The notes below the pieces were generated by a model. That model searched no databases. It worked only from the letters and a program-made list of their open reading frames with translations, and had not been told where the DNA came from. The translations under genes were made by a program, and so were the position numbers. Of a stretch of DNA of 5,698 nt, positions 1-5,698 are shown piece after piece. Within the stretch, counting starts at the first letter, position 1. Each line of letters starts with the position of its first letter. Source of the stretch: Clostridia bacterium (GTDB lineage: Bacteria; Bacillota; Clostridia; Oscillospirales; Acutalibacteraceae); NCBI GenBank assembly GCA_900766945.1, contig CAAFXD010000088.1:1-5698 (forward strand). The letters are read 5' to 3'.

Positions 1-1
1 A

Positions 2-874
2 AAAATCTTCGGCGAAACCTTTTTGAAAGCAGCGGCGCTGTTTTTAGCGGTTGTTTTTGTGTACTCGGTTACCTATGTTGCGTTCGGCAAAGGCAGTACC
101 GTTTATCAAGGCGTGCAGGTTGACGCAGGCTCGCTGGTTGTAGGCGGCGGCTCTTCCTCGGGCGGCTCGGCAAGCGGCGGGGCCGGCAGCAGTGATGACG
201 CGGCGGCACCGGCTTCCAATGAAGCGGAAGAAGCGGCGAAAGCAATTAACGCGGCAACCGCGGCGGCGGCTACGGCAGGGTACGATTGGAAAAGAACCAG
301 CGAATACACCAAGCCCGTGGATGTCGGCAGTGCAACCGATGTTTTGAATAAGGTTATCCAGGGCGTTGACCCGAACGCAAATGTGGACTCCGTTGTCGGT
401 GGTTTCATCGGTATCGGTAAAAAGGAAGCCAAGATTGAAAAGGGTAAAGATGCCGCGGAATGCATCGGCTATCACGGCGAAAGCTACAAGCTGAAAGCCA
501 CCTCTTTGAAAGCTTCCGACTTGAAAGATTTGACCGTAAGTGACGGTACATACACCTTTAAATTGGCAGATGTCAACACGCCGAAGAAAGACGGCTCCAA
601 TTCGCTGAACCGTTTGACGGACGACATTGTTATTCAGGAAGAAGTTTCCCAAGAAATCAAAGACCAGGTCGGCGGTGCCGTAACGGTAACGAGCTTGGTC
701 GGCGTATACAGCAACATCAACGTTAAAGTTGTGATTGCTGACGGCAAGCTGACGGAAATGACCTATTCTTATGACGCGGATGTGTCCGAACTTGGGTTGA
801 AAGTCGCTGTTGTATCCGTAAAAGGTACAGGCGCTATGCACACCGAAGCTTCTTACACCAACTTCGTATATTAA
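2..874 (+). CDS. Membrane-anchored extracytoplasmic protein of unknown function (5' partial), upstream paralogue
   Basis: The reading frame is open to the left edge. The first possible start in the window (TTG at 23) has no Shine-Dalgarno site before it and falls right at the membrane helix, so the true start is probably upstream. Residues are counted from that TTG. A hydrophobic helix lies at about 3-21, followed by a short stretch and a Gly/Ser/Ala-rich linker (about 41-75) that looks like an extracellular spacer. A domain of about 208 residues then runs to the stop. It is homologous by eye to the C-terminal domain of the next gene: shared NAATA, PVDV, KGK-x-A-x-E, F-x-L-x-DV-x-x-P, R-[LF]-TDD, Q-x-EV and the final YTNF-x-Y. 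The last ~70 residues alternate polar and hydrophobic as in beta strands. The expected topology is N-terminus inside, domain outside. I recognise no enzyme motif or named family. It is probably co-transcribed with the next gene 53 bp downstream. Coding status is confident; function is unknown. Confidence 0.85.
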   Translation, partial: KIFGETFLKAAALFLAVVFVYSVTYVAFGKGSTVYQGVQVDAGSLVVGGGSSSGGSASGGAGSSDDAAAPASNEAEEAAKAINAATAAAATAGYDWKRTSEYTKPVDVGSATDVLNKVIQGVDPNANVDSVVGGFIGIGKKEAKIEKGKDAAECIGYHGESYKLKATSLKASDLKDLTVSDGTYTFKLADVNTPKKDGSNSLNRLTDDIVIQEEVSQEIKDQVGGAVTVTSLVGVYSNINVKVVIADGKLTEMTYSYDADVSELGLKVAVVSVKGTGAMHTEASYTNFVY

Positions 875-913
875 GCGGCAAACCGAAAGCGCACAATATG
901 TGCATATCTTGTT

Positions 914-926
914 AGGAAAGGAAGAG
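914..926 (+). promoter_or_regulatory. Shine-Dalgarno site of the second paralogue
   Basis: A purine run, AGGAAAGGAAGAG, ends one base before the first of two adjacent ATG codons (928 and 931). AGGA at 919-922 is 5 nt from the first ATG and 8 nt from the second. Both spacings can work, so the start may be either codon; the difference is one residue. Confidence 0.7.
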
Positions 927-927
927 C

Positions 928-2211
928 ATGATGGCTAAAAAACCTAAAATCGAACTCACGCTCGAAGAGTTACAGGCGAAAAAAAGCAAACGCCAGCGCG
1001 GTTGGGTTCGTTTCTGTGCAATCCTGCTTGCGGTTGTGCTGACACTCGGCATTTTCGGTATGGCGTCAAAAGGCGGCCCGAATATTGTTGAGGTTTATCC
1101 GAATGTGGTGCGTGCGCAAACCAAAACAGTTGTGCAAAAGCAAGACAACCCGCAGACCGAACCGGCCGATACCGACACAGAGGATGAGAATACTCCCTCT
1201 GCCCCGTCGAACACTTCCGAAGAAGAAGGCAGCTTTTTAGATACCATTTTAGGGCTGCTCGGCGGCTTGGATTTGGGCGGCCTTATCGGCGGCTTGGATA
1301 TGAACGGGTTGGGCATTACCGTTGCAACCGGGATTCAGACCGCAAAGGATTCTTTGCTGACCTTAATCGACCAGCTCGAAGCGGCAATCAGCGGCAAGCC
1401 GACCATTTCGCACGACGCAGAGGAATATGATTTTGATGAAAGCGTTGTACGCGGCGACGAAGCGCTTCGCGCGGCTCTGGTTGAAAAACTAAACGCCGCA
1501 ACCGCACCCGGTGTGGGCTATACGGTAACGCGTATTTGCGCGCCCGACTATGAGAACTATCCCGTAGATGTTGATGCGGGTGAGAGCCTCACGAATATCG
1601 GTGCCCAGACGGAAACCGTCAATAAAATATTGTTGCTTTCCGGGGTCAATTTGGATATTGTCGTCGGTTCCGTAAACGGTCTCCAGTTGGACAAAAACGA
1701 AGGCATTCTGCCGCTCACCTACAATGTTGCAAAAGGCAAAACGGCTGAGGAAGCGGTTGCCGCGGCAAAATATGACGCTATGTATGCAAATTACGGGCTG
1801 AAACAGACCGCCTTGACCGCAGATGACATTGCGATTCTGGACGCGGACGCAGAAAACGGCTTCTATATGTTTGCATTGAAAGATGTTGCAAATCCGAACA
1901 GACGCGCAGATTGCGGCTTGACTCGCTTCACGGATGACTATTTGGTGCAGAACGAAGTTGCGGAGCGTATGAAGAACGCTTCGGGCGTGACGGAAGTTTC
2001 CAACAGCCCCTTGAAACTGACGGATTTGGACATCAAATATTACAGCATCACTGTATCTGCGCAGTTTGATGTCGATACCGGGCATTTGGTGAGTTTGTCC
2101 TATTACTATATGACAGACGCGAAATTCACGGTCAGAACCAATACGGTGCAGGTAACCGGTATGTCCCCGTATTTCATCACGATGAACGAGTACACGAATT
2201 TCTATTATTAA
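928..2211 (+). CDS. Membrane-anchored extracytoplasmic protein of unknown function, downstream paralogue
   Basis: This protein has 427 residues. Residues 1-25 are highly charged and cytoplasmic (Lys/Glu/Arg-rich), followed by a membrane helix at about 26-46. There is no lipobox or obvious signal-peptidase site, so it is probably an uncleaved type II anchor. Residues about 65-100 form an acidic, Thr/Ser/Pro-rich linker. Residues 101-130 are a Leu/Gly segment with a repeated GGLD motif. The C-terminal domain (about 170-427) is homologous to the one encoded upstream: LNAATA at 188-193, PVDV at 212-215, F-x-L-x-DV-x-x-P at 315-323, RFTDD at 333-337 and YTNFYY at the end. Two extracytoplasmic cysteines (C204, C329) could pair. 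The C-terminal ~60 residues look beta-rich. I do not recognise the family and see no catalytic motif; a binding or envelope-structural role is only a guess. The gene follows its paralogue by 53 bp with no terminator between them, so they are probably an operon, and it is closed by a strong terminator. Start at 928 or 931 (double ATG). Confidence 0.9.
   Translation: MMAKKPKIELTLEELQAKKSKRQRGWVRFCAILLAVVLTLGIFGMASKGGPNIVEVYPNVVRAQTKTVVQKQDNPQTEPADTDTEDENTPSAPSNTSEEEGSFLDTILGLLGGLDLGGLIGGLDMNGLGITVATGIQTAKDSLLTLIDQLEAAISGKPTISHDAEEYDFDESVVRGDEALRAALVEKLNAATAPGVGYTVTRICAPDYENYPVDVDAGESLTNIGAQTETVNKILLLSGVNLDIVVGSVNGLQLDKNEGILPLTYNVAKGKTAEEAVAAAKYDAMYANYGLKQTALTADDIAILDADAENGFYMFALKDVANPNRRADCGLTRFTDDYLVQNEVAERMKNASGVTEVSNSPLKLTDLDIKYYSITVSAQFDVDTGHLVSLSYYYMTDAKFTVRTNTVQVTGMSPYFITMNEYTNFYY
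1261..1299 (+). repeat. Intragenic direct repeat encoding the GGLD motif
   Basis: GGCGGCTTGGAT occurs identically at 1261-1272 and 1288-1299. The copies are 27 bp apart, i.e. nine codons in frame, with a related GGCGGC between them. They encode the Gly/Leu-rich stretch LLGGLDLGGLIGGLDMNGLG (residues 110-129 of the second paralogue). The segment has no counterpart in the upstream paralogue, so it is an expansion or insertion specific to this copy. Confidence 0.75.
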
Positions 2212-2231
2212 TCCCTTTTGAATGAATCTTT

Positions 2232-2270
2232 TCCCCTTTCGGTGGTCTGCCGAAAGGGGATTTTGTTTTG
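2232..2270 (+). terminator. Rho-independent terminator of the paralogue operon
   Basis: A perfect 11-bp stem (TCCCCTTTCGG at 2232-2242 with CCGAAAGGGGA at 2250-2260) with a 7-nt loop is followed directly by TTTTGTTTTG. It begins 21 bp after the stop codon of the second paralogue. The GC-rich stem and immediate T-tract are textbook, and it separates this operon from the sensor gene downstream. Confidence 0.93.
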
Positions 2271-2309
2271 TGCGAAAAACCGTCGGCTTTTTTGCCAATT
2301 TCAAAAGGG

Positions 2310-2325
2310 AAAATTTAGCAATTTT
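2310..2325. promoter_or_regulatory. AT-rich imperfect palindrome upstream of the -35 box
   Basis: AAAATT-TAGC-AATTTT (6-bp arms, 4-bp spacer) ends 5 bp before the -35 hexamer of the sensor-gene promoter, inside an A/T-rich tract starting near 2298. It could be an UP element for the RNA polymerase alpha subunit, or a regulator site. Short AT palindromes arise by chance, so this is tentative. Confidence 0.3.
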
Positions 2326-2330
2326 AGGCG

Positions 2331-2359
2331 TTGTCTATGCGCCTGTTTTGTGGTATATT
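2331..2359 (+). promoter_or_regulatory. Sigma-A type promoter of the HD-GYP sensor gene
   Basis: A -35 box TTGTCT (2331-2336) and a -10 box TATATT (2354-2359) are separated by 17 bp. A TG at 2351-2352 gives an extended -10 (TGGTATATT). Transcription would start near 2366, leaving a leader of about 45 nt before the ATG at 2413. That is too short for a typical riboswitch. The promoter lies just after the preceding operon's terminator, which supports independent transcription. Confidence 0.7.
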
Positions 2360-2397
2360 TACATTGATTTCAGTTCATTTGTGTGTGCATAATGAAA

Positions 2398-2406
2398 AAG
2401 GGGGGA
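2398..2406 (+). promoter_or_regulatory. Shine-Dalgarno site that sets the sensor-gene start at 2413
   Basis: AAGGGGGGA lies 6 nt before the ATG at 2413. In-frame alternatives at 2383 (GTG) and 2392 (ATG) have no purine-rich site upstream. Using them would also put charged residues ahead of an otherwise normal signal peptide. The ATG at 2413 is therefore preferred. Confidence 0.75.
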
Positions 2407-2412
2407 CGTGTT

Positions 2413-5406
2413 ATGAAAAACGCTTTACGCCGTGTACTTGCTTTTTGCGGGGCGGTTTTGTTTTTATGCGCGTCCATGCTGTGTTTTGCAAGTGCACATT
2501 CCGCGATAATGCCTGCCGAGCAAATGCAAACCCATTGGAATACCGACAACGGGTTCCCTTCCGAAACGGTGCGCGATATTACCAAGACCGCGGACGGGCT
2601 GTTGTGGTTTGCCACGGCGGATGGCTTAATTCGGTATGACGGCTATTCTTTTTCCGTGTTCAACAAGCAAACCGAGCCGTCATTCCCGGCGATGGGTACT
2701 TCGGTACTTTGCGCCGCGCCGAACGGCGACCTTTGGGTCGGTACCAACGGAAACGGCCTTTTGCATTTGGCGGACGGCATTTGGAGTAACATTACAACAC
2801 AGAACGGCGCGCTTTCGGATACGGTGAATGACATTAACCTGTTGCCGGACGGCTCCGTGGCGGTCGCTGTGCCGACGGGCGTCTATTTCGTGCGCGCAGA
2901 CGGCGGTGTCGGCGACAGCTTTGCGCTGAGTGACCGCGCCTTGGTGGTGCGCGATATTGCCGTCGGCCCCGCGGGCAATGTATTCGGCGTGACGGAAGAC
3001 GGTAAGCTGTTTTCGATTATGGACGGTGGATTTTCTTTTTCAACGCTCCAAAAATTCGGATTGAAGAAAGAGGGCACCTACACGGCGATTGACTCTGCGG
3101 GCGAACGGTTTTTAATCGGGTGTGCAGACGGCTCGCTGATTATTTTAGAAAAAGACGCGAACGGCGAGTATGTGCCGCGCTTAACACAAACCGAGCTTGC
3201 CACGGTATCGCAGATCCGTCACGATGCCGAAAACAATTTCCACATCATTTCGCAAGACGGTTGGGGCATTTTGTTTGCCGACGGCACTTATGCCTGTATG
3301 CAAAAAAGCGGCGTGGAGGGGCTTTCTGCCTTTTGCTGTGATTTTCAGGGCAACTTTTGGCTGGGCACGCGGCAAAACGGCGCGATAAAAATCTCAAAAA
3401 CCGATTGCCGAAATTGGAATGTGTTGCATGAGCAGCCGTCCTTTTCCGCCCTGTCCTTTTTACAATATGATACATTTGCCTGCGTGGGGACAACCGAAGG
3501 GCTTTTGATGCTGGACACCCGCACGGACACCCAAGTCGAGAATGCGCTGACCCGCGCAACGGCGGGGCAGTCGGTGCAATATCTGCTTGCCGACCGCAAC
3601 GGTGCGCTTTGGGCCGCCGCGGGGAGTACTTTGTACCAACTGCAAAAAACGGGGGCATTGCAGACTTTCTCCGCGCAAAATGGCTTATCTGCCTACACCA
3701 TTCGGGTGCTGTCGGAATTGGAAAACGGCGATATTGCCGTCGGTACGGACAACGGTCTGTGCCTGCTTCGGGAGAATCGCGTGTTGCATACCTTAGATGC
3801 CGCAACCGGAATGCTCGGCCGCGTCAGTGCGCTTTTGCAAGTGCCGGACGGAACGCTGTTGGTCGGGACGGTCGGAAACGGCGTATACAACATTACAAAA
3901 GATGGCAGTGTGCAAGCGTACAGCGCCGAAGTGGGGCTTCCCGCGGGCAAAGTTGCCTGTATGGTGCGCGACCCGTCTGCGCAAGACCGCATTTGGTTCA
4001 GCATCGGCTCCGAGCTTTTGTACCAAGACGGCGCGCGTGCGGCAATGCGATTTTCGGGGCTGAATTTGGCAGGGGAAATTACGGATTTGTTTTTCACCGA
4101 CGAAGCCCTTTGGGTCGTTACCACAAACGGCGCCGCAGTTGTCCGCAAAGCGGATATGTTTACGCAATCCGATACATTGCCGTATGAAACCGTCGGCAAG
4201 CGGCAGGGTATTTTGGCGGCTTTGGATGGTGATTCGCAGAATTTTGCGGATGAAAACGGCATTTTATACCTTTGTACCGGCAACGGCGTCAATCAAATTG
4301 ACACAAAAACCTATCAAAGCCGTACACCGATTCCACGGATTTTGTTTTACACTGCGCAAAGCGGAAAAAATACGGTTGCTTTACGCGACGGCATCACCGT
4401 GCCGGGAACGGAGAGCGCTGTACAACTTTGCTTTACGGCAATCACCTTCGGCAGTACGGCGGATTTCTATTTGGAGTATAAATTGGAGGGGGTGGACGCA
4501 GACTATACACGCGTCACGCCCGCTTCGGAAATTCGCGTCAATTACAATCGCCTGCCGTACGGTAACTATACATTTTCGGTGCGCGCGGTCGATAAAAACG
4601 GCACACTGCTCGGCGAAAGCACATCGGTGACCTTCCAAAAAACAGAAAGCAACAACGAGCGTGTTGTATTCTGGCTCGCCGTTACGGCCACGGCGGCGAT
4701 TGTGGTCGGCGGCGGGGTGCTGTTGGGCATGGCAATACACAACGCGGTGTTAAAGCGGCGGCAAAAACGCTATCGGGACATTACGCGGCAGTCTATTTCC
4801 GCGATTGTCAATACCGTGGACGCGAAAGACCCCTACACGCGCGGGCATTCCGACCGCGTGGCGAAATATGCGGCGGAAATCGCACGGCGTTACGGGTTAA
4901 AGTCTCTAAAAGTATCGGATATTTACTATTCGGCGTTGTTGCACGACATCGGCAAAATCGGCATTCCCGATGAAATTCTGAAAAAGCCCGGCAAGCTGAC
5001 CAAAGAGGAATATGAAATTATCAAGACGCACGCCGCCATCGGCGCGGATATTGTGAAGGACATTTCGGCGATTCCGCACATTCGCCGCGGGATTCATGAC
5101 CACCACGAGCGCTACGACGGCAACGGGTATCCCCGCGGGTTGCGCAGCAACAGCATCAGCTTGGAGGGCCGCATTATCGGGATGGCGGACGCATATGACG
5201 CAATGGCAAGTGCGCGCGGATACAGCGCCCCGCATACGAAAGATTATATAACGGCGGAAATCCGCGAGGGGCGGGGCAAGCAATTTGACCCGAAAATTGC
5301 GGACATCGTCTTGCAAATGATGGAAGAAGGCTTTTTCGAGACCTTCGCCGCACAAGCGGAAGAAACGGCGTCGGACACACCGCCCGAAACACCGCCGACC
5401 GCGTGA
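2413..5406 (+). CDS. Transmembrane sensor: double beta-propeller, Y_Y_Y domain and cytoplasmic HD-GYP (putative cyclic-di-GMP phosphodiesterase)
   Basis: This protein has 997 residues from the ATG at 2413. Residues 1-28 are a signal peptide (basic N-region, hydrophobic core, ending FASA). Residues about 40-640 hold about 14 repeats of the Reg_prop kind; the first is clearest, with DGLLWFATADGLIRYDGYSF. Fourteen fits two seven-bladed propellers. A Y_Y_Y-like domain follows (about 666-742, with YKLEGVDADY and LPYGNYTFSVRAVDKNG), then one membrane helix (about 751-774), a basic stop-transfer KRRQKR and an HD-GYP domain (about 790-980). Its metal-site motifs are present: GHSDRVA (H812), HDIGK (844-848), KTHAAIG (H873), HDHHE (HH 897-898), DGNGYP (902-907) and ADAYD (925-929). 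The family hydrolyses cyclic di-GMP to pGpG or GMP. External ligand binding to the propellers probably controls this activity. There is no HAMP, GGDEF, kinase or receiver domain. A Ser (938) sits where many HD-GYPs have a basic residue. The C-terminus is a Thr/Pro/Glu-rich tail. The gene has its own promoter and terminator and is probably monocistronic. Architecture is confident; substrate and ligand are inferred. Confidence 0.93.
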   Translation: MKNALRRVLAFCGAVLFLCASMLCFASAHSAIMPAEQMQTHWNTDNGFPSETVRDITKTADGLLWFATADGLIRYDGYSFSVFNKQTEPSFPAMGTSVLCAAPNGDLWVGTNGNGLLHLADGIWSNITTQNGALSDTVNDINLLPDGSVAVAVPTGVYFVRADGGVGDSFALSDRALVVRDIAVGPAGNVFGVTEDGKLFSIMDGGFSFSTLQKFGLKKEGTYTAIDSAGERFLIGCADGSLIILEKDANGEYVPRLTQTELATVSQIRHDAENNFHIISQDGWGILFADGTYACMQKSGVEGLSAFCCDFQGNFWLGTRQNGAIKISKTDCRNWNVLHEQPSFSALSFLQYDTFACVGTTEGLLMLDTRTDTQVENALTRATAGQSVQYLLADRNGALWAAAGSTLYQLQKTGALQTFSAQNGLSAYTIRVLSELENGDIAVGTDNGLCLLRENRVLHTLDAATGMLGRVSALLQVPDGTLLVGTVGNGVYNITKDGSVQAYSAEVGLPAGKVACMVRDPSAQDRIWFSIGSELLYQDGARAAMRFSGLNLAGEITDLFFTDEALWVVTTNGAAVVRKADMFTQSDTLPYETVGKRQGILAALDGDSQNFADENGILYLCTGNGVNQIDTKTYQSRTPIPRILFYTAQSGKNTVALRDGITVPGTESAVQLCFTAITFGSTADFYLEYKLEGVDADYTRVTPASEIRVNYNRLPYGNYTFSVRAVDKNGTLLGESTSVTFQKTESNNERVVFWLAVTATAAIVVGGGVLLGMAIHNAVLKRRQKRYRDITRQSISAIVNTVDAKDPYTRGHSDRVAKYAAEIARRYGLKSLKVSDIYYSALLHDIGKIGIPDEILKKPGKLTKEEYEIIKTHAAIGADIVKDISAIPHIRRGIHDHHERYDGNGYPRGLRSNSISLEGRIIGMADAYDAMASARGYSAPHTKDYITAEIREGRGKQFDPKIADIVLQMMEEGFFETFAAQAEETASDTPPETPPTA

Positions 5407-5426
5407 CAGAAGCACACAAAACCGTA

Positions 5427-5467
5427 CCCCCGAAATGCAAATTTTGCATTTCGGGGGATTGCTTTTT
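5427..5467 (+). terminator. Rho-independent terminator of the HD-GYP sensor gene
   Basis: A long near-perfect palindrome: CCCCCGAAATGCA (5427-5439) pairs with TGCATTTCGGGGG (5445-5457), a 13-bp stem with a 5-nt AT loop. It starts 21 bp after the stop codon. The T-run (5463-5467) is displaced by 5 nt from the stem base. An A-run at 5418-5421 on the other side could let it work weakly on the opposite strand too. Confidence 0.8.
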
Positions 5468-5535
5468 GTACCCGCAGAGGGAAATGGGGATTTGTGGGGG
5501 GGTAACGGAATGGGCAAACTGTAATGCGAGCGTAG

Positions 5536-5556
5536 GGGGCGACGACTCGGCGCCCC
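5536..5556. repeat. Hairpin module 1 of the repeat cluster
   Basis: GGGGCG (5536-5541) pairs with CGCCCC (5551-5556). An A-G mismatch and a further CG/CG pairing inside leave an ACT loop. It follows a GTAGG head. Confidence 0.6.
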
Positions 5557-5563
5557 GTTGTAG

Positions 5564-5585
5564 GGGCGGGTTTCCATGCCCGTCC
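5564..5585. repeat. Hairpin module 2 of the repeat cluster
   Basis: GGGCGGG (5564-5570) pairs with CCCGTCC (5579-5585) through seven pairs including one G-T wobble, with an 8-nt loop. It follows a TGTAG head identical to that of module 4. Confidence 0.55.
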
Positions 5586-5607
5586 GTGAATTTTGATGTT
5601 ATTTTGC

Positions 5608-5629
5608 GGAACAACACTAAGGTTGTTCC
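5608..5629. repeat. Hairpin module 3 of the repeat cluster
   Basis: GGAACAAC (5608-5615) and GTTGTTCC (5622-5629) form a perfect 8-bp stem with the loop ACTAAG. CTACGGG follows. The first bases of the left arm (CGGAAC) recur at 5684-5689, suggesting another copy starts at the window edge. Confidence 0.65.
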
Positions 5630-5642
5630 CTACGGGTTGTAG

Positions 5643-5662
5643 GGGCGATTCACGAATCGCCC
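5643..5662. repeat. Hairpin module 4 of the repeat cluster
   Basis: GGGCGATTC (5643-5651) and GAATCGCCC (5654-5662) are perfect 9-bp inverted arms with 2 nt between them (in practice about 8 bp with a slightly larger loop). The module follows TGTAG. Confidence 0.65.
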
Positions 5663-5698
5663 GCATAATTTGATACAATTTTACGGAACGGTCAAGAC

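Larger units (their letters stand above)
5532..5689. repeat. Composite intergenic hairpin-repeat cluster (continues past or close to the window edge)
   Basis: Three copies of a GTAGGGG(G)CG head occur at 5532, 5560 and 5639, and each opens a hairpin. Between them, AATTTTGATG...GCGGAAC (5589-5612) is repeated as AATTTGATAC...ACGGAAC (5667-5689), a diverged direct repeat with a period of about 78 bp. This looks like a modular palindromic intergenic repeat, comparable in style to REP/BIME or ERIC-type elements. I recall similar 'TGTAGGGGCG' modules from Oscillospiraceae genomes but cannot verify this here. No convincing coding sequence overlaps it. The stretch from the terminator to the cluster (5468-5531) shows nothing I can name. 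Confidence 0.65.

Noticed and set aside
44..841. Minus-strand open frame of 265 codons antisense to the first paralogue
   Set aside because: It mirrors the coding strand's codon bias, has Cys/Arg-rich composition typical of a shadow frame, has no Shine-Dalgarno site that I see, and lies wholly opposite a well-supported gene.
891..903. GCACA-ATA-TGTGC inverted repeat between the two paralogues
   Set aside because: Only 5-bp arms with a 3-nt loop and no T-tract; too short to call a terminator or operator.
2272..2299. Possible second hairpin after the operon terminator (GC-A-run-CCG / CGG-C-T-run-GC)
   Set aside because: The stem is mostly A-T, needs a bulge and has an impossibly tight loop unless its GC core opens. 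The preceding terminator already explains the site.
1489..2304. Minus-strand open frame of 271 codons antisense to the second paralogue
   Set aside because: It would run through the terminator hairpin of the + strand operon, and the translation has no recognisable domain. It is best explained as a shadow of the real gene.
2366..2412. Cyclic-di-GMP riboswitch in the leader of the HD-GYP gene
   Set aside because: The leader is only about 45 nt from the inferred transcription start and shows none of the expected paired elements.
5403..5642. Short + strand open frame of 79 codons after the sensor gene
   Set aside because: It reads through the terminator hairpin and the repeat modules, lacks a ribosome binding site and has a composition dictated by the repeats.

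Overview
The window looks like chromosomal DNA from a Gram-positive, mid-GC anaerobe of the class Clostridia, most likely a gut member of the Oscillospiraceae/Ruminococcaceae type. This is an inference. It rests on strong purine-rich Shine-Dalgarno sites, a sigma-A style promoter, Rho-independent terminators, single-membrane export signals, and a 3' intergenic cluster of 'TGTAGGGGCG'-type hairpin repeats of a kind I associate with that group. No RNA gene, transposase, CRISPR array or phage gene is visible. All genes are on the + strand.

Layout: (1) 2-874 is the 3' part of a gene for a membrane-anchored extracytoplasmic protein; its true start lies left of the window. (2) 928-2211 encodes a larger paralogue of the same protein, 53 bp downstream and probably in the same transcript. 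Both have one N-terminal membrane anchor, a low-complexity linker and a homologous C-terminal domain of about 200-240 residues that ends in YTNF-x-Y at the stop codon. I do not recognise the family. The operon is closed by a strong terminator at 2232-2270. (3) A 17-bp-spaced promoter with an extended -10 (2331-2359) drives a separate 997-residue gene (2413-5406). It has a signal peptide, about 14 beta-propeller (Reg_prop-like) repeats, a Y_Y_Y domain, one membrane helix and a cytoplasmic HD-GYP domain. The periplasmic-type sensor half resembles that of Bacteroides hybrid two-component systems, but the output is a putative cyclic-di-GMP phosphodiesterase rather than a kinase. (4) A long hairpin terminator (5427-5467) follows, and then about 230 bp of non-coding DNA with at least four hairpin-forming repeat modules that run to the window edge.

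Functionally, the first two genes supply paired surface-exposed proteins of unknown role. The third is a transmembrane receptor that could turn an external signal into breakdown of cyclic di-GMP. The terminator/promoter pair between them means co-regulation is not implied by the sequence. The points most worth a second look are the double-propeller/HD-GYP architecture, a non-canonical residue at a likely substrate-binding position of its HD-GYP domain, the uncharacterised tandem paralogue family, and the 3' repeat cluster.
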